Shown one piece after another: positions 8,338 through 11,872 of a stretch of 11,872 bases of DNA. Under the pieces are notes generated by a model. That model saw only the letters and a list, made by a program, of their open reading frames with translations, searched no databases and was not told the origin of the DNA. This DNA is from Sphingomonadales bacterium. GTDB lineage: Bacteria; Pseudomonadota; Alphaproteobacteria; Sphingomonadales; Sphingomonadaceae. The stretch lies in assembly GCA_027489295.1 (NCBI GenBank), contig JAIYAA010000315.1:1-11872 (forward strand), written 5' to 3'. A program made the position numbers and the translations under genes. Numbering within the stretch: the first letter of the stretch is position 1; every line of letters starts with the position of its first letter.

Positions 8338-8372
8338 AAAAAAGGGCCGCTCGTTGCCGAGCGGCCCTTTTT
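8338..8372. terminator. Bidirectional intrinsic terminator
   Basis: GGGCCGCTCG (8344-8353) pairs perfectly with CGAGCGGCCC (8358-8367) around the loop TTGC. It is flanked by six A on the left (8338-8343) and five T on the right (8368-8372). This is a textbook Rho-independent terminator on both strands. It serves the SIMPL gene (+, stop at 8312) and the GlsB-type gene (-, stop at 8392). Confidence 0.95.
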
Positions 8373-8391
8373 GAACGTCTGGCGTTAGTGC

Positions 8392-8649
8392 TTAACGTAC
8401 CGCGCCGCGACGCACCAGGTTCACGATCGCCAACAGAACAACTGCACCCAAGAGCGAGACCAGGAAGGTCATCGGGGTAATCACGCCGCTGTTGATGTTG
8501 CCGCCGAACAGCAGGCCTCCAATAAAGGCGCCCACGATGCCGACGACGATGTTGAGGAAGATGCCCTGTTGCGCATCGGTGCGCATGATGATGCTTGCAA
8601 GCCAGCCGACGACGCCGCCGATGACGAGCCAAACGATAAACCCTACCAT
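8392..8649 (-). CDS. GlsB/YeaQ/YmgE family small membrane protein
   Basis: An 85-aa integral membrane protein of the transglycosylase-associated (GlsB/YeaQ/YmgE) family, widely found as stress-induced envelope proteins. Despite the family name, no enzymatic activity is shown. Three hydrophobic helices fill the protein (about 2-22, 30-50 and 56-79). It carries the family's glycine-rich signature: VIGGVVGWLAS, then NIVVGIVGAFIGGLLFG. The C-terminus is basic (RRGAVR). The start at 8649 is preferred over an upstream ATG at 8703: AAAGGAGGGA lies a few bases before it, and the extra 18 residues are not family-like. It has its own promoter region (8650-8774) and shares a terminator with the SIMPL gene. 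Confidence 0.9.
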   Translation of the reverse strand: MVGFIVWLVIGGVVGWLASIIMRTDAQQGIFLNIVVGIVGAFIGGLLFGGNINSGVITPMTFLVSLLGAVVLLAIVNLVRRGAVR

Positions 8650-8693
8650 TCGTCCCTCCTTTACTTGCCCGGCGACCCGGGCCACGCAAAGGG

Positions 8694-8743
8694 AAATCCG
8701 CAAATGGTCAGATTGGTTCCGTCACGATATTTTGCGCTGTCAA
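8694..8743 (-). promoter_or_regulatory. Candidate promoter elements for the GlsB-type gene
   Basis: Reading the minus strand, a perfect TTGACA occurs at 8743-8738, but no matching -10 hexamer is found 16-18 bp later. Just beyond it, GGAACC (8720-8715) resembles the -35 of the alphaproteobacterial general stress sigma factor EcfG (GGAAC-N16/17-CGTT). The bases at the expected -10 are GGAT/GATT rather than CGTT. Distance to the start codon would be plausible. Both readings are incomplete matches. Confidence 0.25.
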
Positions 8744-8774
8744 GGGAACTTTAAAAAATGGGCCGGGCGGTGGA

Positions 8775-9074
8775 TCAGAACTTCTGCTGTCGTTCGTAGA
8801 GCGACCGATAATGCTGGATCCGGGTGACGCGCAGGCCTGGCATCCCCGATCGATCGATCGCGCGCTGCCAGCCGGCGAATTCCTCCATGGTGAGGCCATA
8901 GCGATCGCACACCTCGTCCACGGTCAGAAGCCCGCCGTTGACGGCGGCGACTACCTCGGCCTTGCGCCGTACCACCCAGCGGGTGGTGTTGGGCGGCGGC
9001 AGCGAGTCCAGCGTCAGCGGCTCGCCGAGCGGACCGATGACCTTCGCGGGACGGATCTTCTGGTTCTCAATCAT
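8775..9074 (-). CDS. sciP: SciP-like DUF1153 cell-cycle transcription regulator
   Basis: A 99-aa DUF1153 protein, strongly resembling Caulobacter SciP (small CtrA inhibitory protein). SciP binds CtrA and DNA and blocks CtrA-driven transcription, including flagellar genes, in G1/swarmer cells (established in Caulobacter; inferred here). The family signature is complete: an N-terminal lead with VIGPLGEPLTLDSLPPP (12-28), then RWVVRRKAEVVAAVNGGLL (32-50) and the helix-turn-helix region VDEVCDRYGLTMEEFAGWQRAID (52-74), ending in GLRVTRIQHYR (80-90). The ATG at 9074 is preceded on its strand by AAGAGG (9087-9082). Caulobacter SciP is of similar length. It lies downstream, on the same strand, of an unrecognised ~75-aa gene. 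Control by CtrA cannot be confirmed: no clean TTAA-N7-TTAA box was seen upstream. Confidence 0.93.
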   Translation of the reverse strand: MIENQKIRPAKVIGPLGEPLTLDSLPPPNTTRWVVRRKAEVVAAVNGGLLTVDEVCDRYGLTMEEFAGWQRAIDRSGMPGLRVTRIQHYRSLYERQQKF

Positions 9075-9088
9075 CTACCAACCTCTTC

Positions 9089-9103
9089 GGGGCCGGGCGC
9101 CCC
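9089..9103 (-). promoter_or_regulatory. Hairpin abutting the sciP ribosome binding site
   Basis: GGGGC (9089-9093) and GCCCC (9099-9103) form a GC-only 5-bp stem with a 5-base loop. It sits directly next to the AAGAGG Shine-Dalgarno of sciP, whose ATG is at 9074. In the mRNA this stem would end about two bases before the ribosome binding site and could affect initiation. This is a positional inference only. Confidence 0.3.
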
Positions 9104-9126
9104 TGTTACGCAACCGTGAAACGACT

Positions 9127-9169
9127 TTTACCCGCCGCCTTTGAACATCGGCTAAAATGGCAGGGTAAA
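9127..9169. promoter_or_regulatory. TTTACCC/GGGTAAA dyad upstream of sciP
   Basis: TTTACCC (9127-9133) and GGGTAAA (9163-9169) are perfect inverted 7-mers, 29 bp apart. They lie in the 103-bp gap between sciP and the small gene upstream of it. Bases 9126-9170 are AT-rich compared with the surroundings, suggesting a promoter/operator. On the minus strand the left arm reads as TTAC-N7-TTTT, a poor match to the CtrA box TTAA-N7-TTAA. Confidence 0.35.
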
Positions 9170-9177
9170 TGCGCGCT

Positions 9178-9405
9178 TCACACCTCTCCCCACTGGTGCA
9201 GCGTACCGGCGACGGCGCGATGGAAGGTTCCATCGACCGGCGCGAGCAGCGCTGCCACGGGGAGCGGCATCGAAAGCCGGGTCTGGATTCGGGCGGTGGG
9301 GCTTGCCGCCTGCCGGCTCGTCGCCATCGCCATCAGCACCGCCAGCCCCGTGGGGAGCAGGAGCGCCGTCAGGTCGCGGTCGGAGCGGGCAAAACTCAAG
9401 TCCAC
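9178..9405 (-). CDS. Unrecognised ~75-aa protein with one membrane segment
   Basis: I do not recognise the family. The minus-strand frame has strongly GC-biased third positions from about 9405 down to the TGA at 9178, as expected for a real gene of this genome. Further upstream the same frame turns to codons such as AGA, AGG, ACT, GGA and ACA, so coding probably begins here rather than at the ATG at 9531. The start is GTG at 9405 or TTG at 9408; a GGA sits six to nine bases ahead. The product has a charged N-terminus (FARSDRD), one hydrophobic segment (about 12-29, LTALLLPTGLAVLMAMAT), then a Pro/Ala-rich part and an ending HRAVAGTLHQWGEV. It could be a small inner-membrane or exported protein. 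It is 103 bp upstream of sciP on the same strand, so cotranscription is possible. Confidence 0.6.
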   Translation of the reverse strand: MDLSFARSDRDLTALLLPTGLAVLMAMATSRQAASPTARIQTRLSMPLPVAALLAPVDGTFHRAVAGTLHQWGEV

Positions 9406-9561
9406 CAATGTGTTTCCAGTCGTCCTTCTGGCGACCGGTATACGCGCGTAGTGCTGAAGGGGCCGTAAAGGGCCTGAAAACGGACGTTTAACTTCGATTT
9501 CATGAAGCTTGCCGCCGGACTCGGGTGGCATCCGGAACGGTGCTGCCCTATCTGACGCGGC

Positions 9562-10671
9562 ATGACTCCGGGTGATTTCCAGCTAGCCGAGCCCCTTGCC
9601 GGGCGCCGGATCGTCGTTGCCATGTCCGGCGGCGTCGACTCTTCCGTCGTTGCGGCACTTGCCGCGCGCAGCGGTGCCGAGACGATCGGCATCACGCTCC
9701 AGCTGTACGACCATGGCGAGGCGGTGGGCCGCGCCGGCAGCTGCTGCGCGGGCCGCGACATCCGGGACGCCCGTGCGGTGTGCGACAAGCTGGGCATCGC
9801 CCATTATGTCTTCGATCACGCGAGCAGCTTCCAGACGCAGGTGATCGACGATTTCGCCGACGAATATATGGCGGGCCGCACGCCGATCCCGTGCGTGAAG
9901 TGCAACATGGGGCCGAAATTCACCGACCTGTTCGCGCTTGCGCGCGACCTGGGCGCCGATTGCCTGGCGACCGGCCATTATGTCCGCCGCGCCATGGGTG
10001 CGCAGGGCGCGGAGCTGCATCGGGCCGCCGATCCGGCGCGCGACCAGAGCTATTTCCTGTTCGCGACGACCGCCGCACAGCTCGATTTCCTGCGATTCCC
10101 GCTCGGCGGCATGCCCAAGCCCGAAGTGCGGGCGCTCGCCGCCGAACTGGGACTGGGCGTCGCCGGCAAGCCGGACAGCCAGGACATCTGCTTCGTGCCC
10201 GACGGCGACTATGCCTCGCTGGTGAAGAAGCTGCGCCCCGAGGCCGAGGCGGGCGGCGACATCGTCGACGAATCGGGCGCCAAGCTGGGCGAGCATCGCG
10301 GCCTGATCCGCTTCACCGTCGGCCAGCGCCGCGGGCTGGAGATCGGCGGCGCCGCGGAGCCCTATTATGTGCTGCGGCTGGAGCCGGCGACCAAGCGGGT
10401 CGTCGTCGGTCCGCGCCGCGCGCTGGCGGTACGCGCCGCGCGGCTGGAAGGTATCAACTGGCTGGCGGGCGACTATCAGGGCCCGATGACCGCCAAGGTG
10501 CGCAGCCTCGCCAAGCCGGTGCCCGCGCGCCGCGAGGGCGACCGGGTGGTGTTCGAGACGCCGGAATATGGCGTCGCGCCCGGCCAGGCGGCGGTGCTCT
10601 ATGCCGGCGACCGCGTGCTGGGTGGCGGCTGGATCGCGGAAACCGAACGCGCGGCGGCATTGGCCGTCTGA
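9562..10671 (+). CDS. mnmA: tRNA-specific 2-thiouridylase MnmA
   Basis: A 369-aa cytoplasmic enzyme that makes 2-thiouridine at U34 of tRNAs for Lys, Glu and Gln. It adenylates C2 and transfers sulfur delivered from a cysteine desulfurase relay. The N-terminal PP-loop SGGVDSS is at 22-28. The catalytic Cys of the CVKCN motif is C114, and the second catalytic Cys of [12 protein letters not shown] is C210, corresponding to E. coli Cys102 and Cys199. The tRNA-binding TGHYVRR (137-143) and the central domain motif FTVGQRRGL are present, and the C-terminal beta-barrel is complete. C111 gives an extra CxxC with C114, and [12 protein letters not shown] (59-70) is also Cys-rich. The ATG at 9562 is the best start for family length, although its Shine-Dalgarno is weak. 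It is divergent from the sciP group and alone in its unit as far as can be seen. Confidence 0.96.
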   Translation: MTPGDFQLAEPLAGRRIVVAMSGGVDSSVVAALAARSGAETIGITLQLYDHGEAVGRAGSCCAGRDIRDARAVCDKLGIAHYVFDHASSFQTQVIDDFADEYMAGRTPIPCVKCNMGPKFTDLFALARDLGADCLATGHYVRRAMGAQGAELHRAADPARDQSYFLFATTAAQLDFLRFPLGGMPKPEVRALAAELGLGVAGKPDSQDICFVPDGDYASLVKKLRPEAEAGGDIVDESGAKLGEHRGLIRFTVGQRRGLEIGGAAEPYYVLRLEPATKRVVVGPRRALAVRAARLEGINWLAGDYQGPMTAKVRSLAKPVPARREGDRVVFETPEYGVAPGQAAVLYAGDRVLGGGWIAETERAAALAV

Positions 10672-10726
10672 TTCGCCCGGCTGCGGCAATTACCCCTTGA
10701 AATGCGATGTTGCGAACACGTCGCAG

Positions 10727-10782
10727 GTTGACGCGTGCCCGGTTTTCGGGTCAACGCGAAACCATAGATTGCTGCAAAGCAA
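10727..10782 (+). promoter_or_regulatory. Two small hairpins between mnmA and the PhyH gene
   Basis: GTTGAC (10727-10732) and GTCAAC (10750-10755) form an outer dyad enclosing a CCG/CGG stem around a T4 loop (10739-10749). A second dyad, TTGCT-GCAA-AGCAA, lies at 10769-10782. There is no U-tract after either, so an intrinsic terminator for mnmA is not proven. They could be operator-like sites for the dioxygenase gene. No convincing promoter hexamers were found in this 150-bp gap. Confidence 0.3.
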
Positions 10783-10824
10783 CAGGATGGGTCGCAGACC
10801 ATCGCGTTCCGAGTGAGACCCCGC

Positions 10825-11838
10825 ATGCCGTCTATCCTGGCGTCCCCCTGGTGGGTCGCCCAACTTGCCACAGGCGCGAAATCTTTTCGCGACAACCCGA
10901 TTCTCGGGTCACCGCGACTCAACGCCATGGGGCTCCACGCCGGCCGCACGACGCTGGCGCATCGGCTTGCCTGGGCGCGGCGCGCACGCCTCACGACGGG
11001 GCTGGACGCCGGCGACCGCGCCGCCTTCGATCGCGACGGCTTCGTGCTGGTCCGCGACTTTCTGCCGCCCGCGGTGTTTTCCGCGCTGCGCGACGCGGTG
11101 CTCGCCCGACAATTCGAGACGCGCGAGATGCGGCAGGGCAACACGATCACGCGGCGCATCGCGATCGGGCCTGATTTCCTGCACGCGATCCCCGAAGTCC
11201 GGGCCCTGCTGCAGCATCCGCGCTTCCGCGCGCTGTGCCGCTATGTCGGCAGCTTTCGCAGCGAGCCGCTGCATTATGTGCAGACGATCCTGACCGACGC
11301 TGCGGTGCCGGATCCCGATCCGCAGACCCGGCTGCACGCGGACACCTTCCACCCTACCTTGAAAGCGTGGTTCTTCCTCAACGATGTGGAAGAGGCCGAT
11401 GGCCCCTTTTCCTATGTTCCCGGATCGCACCGGCTCACGCCGGCGCGGCTCGCCTGGGAACGCGAACGCAGCCTGACGGCACAGACCAGCAGCGACTTCC
11501 TGTCCGCGCGCGGCTCGCTGCGGATCGAGGGGGCAGAGCTAGACGCGCTGGGACTGCCACAGGCGCAGCACTTTCCGGTTCCGGCAAACACGCTGGTGGT
11601 TGCCGACACCTGCGGCTTTCACGCGCGTGTAGCCGCCACGAAACCGAGCCGCCGCCTAGAACTCTGGTCGTTCAGCCGGCGCAACCCGTTCGTTCCATGG
11701 ACGGGCGCGGACCTCCTCAGCGTGCCCGGCATCGCCGAGCGCAGGATAGATGTGATGTGGCAATTTCGCGACAAGTTCCAGACATGGCTGGGACAACCCT
11801 GGCAAGCTAGGGGAAAGAAGTCGGTACTCGACGATTGA
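10825..11838 (+). CDS. Phytanoyl-CoA dioxygenase (PhyH) family protein
   Basis: A 337-aa non-heme Fe(II)/2-oxoglutarate-dependent oxygenase of the PhyH family; members hydroxylate diverse small molecules, and the substrate here is unknown. The metal ligands are visible: HAD in LHADTF (H171, D173) and the distal His in CGFHARV (H266). Arg276/277 in SRRLELW probably binds 2-oxoglutarate. The family stretch GPFSYVPGSH (193-202) and the N-terminal AFDRDGFVLVRDFLPP are also clear. A basic ~60-residue N-terminal extension precedes the catalytic fold. The start is uncertain between the ATG at 10825 (chosen; GTGAGA lies upstream) and a GTG at 10813 that would add four residues. The stop overlaps the ATG of the next gene, suggesting an operon continuing to the right. 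Confidence 0.88.
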   Translation: MPSILASPWWVAQLATGAKSFRDNPILGSPRLNAMGLHAGRTTLAHRLAWARRARLTTGLDAGDRAAFDRDGFVLVRDFLPPAVFSALRDAVLARQFETREMRQGNTITRRIAIGPDFLHAIPEVRALLQHPRFRALCRYVGSFRSEPLHYVQTILTDAAVPDPDPQTRLHADTFHPTLKAWFFLNDVEEADGPFSYVPGSHRLTPARLAWERERSLTAQTSSDFLSARGSLRIEGAELDALGLPQAQHFPVPANTLVVADTCGFHARVAATKPSRRLELWSFSRRNPFVPWTGADLLSVPGIAERRIDVMWQFRDKFQTWLGQPWQARGKKSVLDD

Positions 11839-11872
11839 TGTCGGGCACGGTGCTTGCTTCGCTGCGTGGCGA
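11838..11872 (+). CDS. Start of a further gene, cut by window edge
   Basis: An ATG at 11838 overlaps the PhyH stop codon in a TGATG arrangement typical of translationally coupled genes. Only eleven full codons are visible (MSGTVLASLRG), too few to name a product. The Shine-Dalgarno is weak, which fits coupling to the upstream gene. Whether the frame stays open cannot be seen. Confidence 0.4.
   Translation, partial: MSGTVLASLRG

Noticed and set aside
9116..9451. A 111-codon plus-strand frame over the small gene upstream of sciP
   Set aside because: Its codon use is poor and its composition unlike a protein of this genome. The opposite strand shows the expected third-position GC bias.
9583..10689. 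A 368-codon minus-strand frame opposite mnmA
   Set aside because: It is a shadow of mnmA, whose PP-loop and catalytic cysteines are on the plus strand.
10743..10918. Similar 18-mers at 10743 and 10901 (TTTTCGGGTCAACGCGAA-like) as a direct repeat
   Set aside because: Only about 15 of 18 positions match. One copy lies inside the dioxygenase coding region, so chance similarity is the simpler reading.

Overview
The window looks like ordinary chromosome of a GC-rich alphaproteobacterium, most likely a sphingomonad (Sphingomonas or a close relative). The evidence is the GC-rich third codon positions, a SciP-type DUF1153 protein (a family typical of Alphaproteobacteria), and general resemblance of the proteins to sphingomonad homologues known from memory. 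The genus is an inference. I see no rRNA, tRNA, CRISPR array, insertion sequence, phage gene or origin.

Layout, left to right. (1) The 3' part of a PhoQ-like sensor histidine kinase (+), cut by the window edge. (2) A 191-aa unrecognised Gly/Ser/Asp-rich protein (+) with a collagen-like glycine/proline tract. It has two small dyads just upstream and two tandem hairpins at its stop codon. (3) Convergent to it, a luciferase-like flavin-dependent monooxygenase (-). (4) Behind a candidate terminator, a two-gene RND efflux operon (-): membrane fusion protein, then an HAE1-type permease 12 bp downstream. No outer-membrane channel gene is present. (5) Divergent from the pump, a secreted SIMPL-domain protein (+) that shares a strong bidirectional terminator with (6) a GlsB/YeaQ-type small membrane protein (-). 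(7) sciP (-), coding a small cell-cycle transcription regulator, preceded on the same strand by an unrecognised ~75-aa one-TM protein. (8) mnmA (+), the tRNA 2-thiouridylase. (9) A PhyH-family Fe(II)/2-oxoglutarate dioxygenase (+) whose stop overlaps the start of a further gene that runs off the window.

How the genes relate: the efflux pair is the only clear multi-gene functional unit. The histidine kinase is probably the second gene of a two-component operon whose response regulator lies off the left edge. The SIMPL and GlsB proteins are both envelope/stress-type products and share a terminator. SciP and MnmA are housekeeping or regulatory neighbours on opposite strands. The least explained items are the 191-aa repeat protein, the ~75-aa protein upstream of sciP, and several compact inverted repeats in 5' regions. 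I did not find a clearly new multi-gene system.
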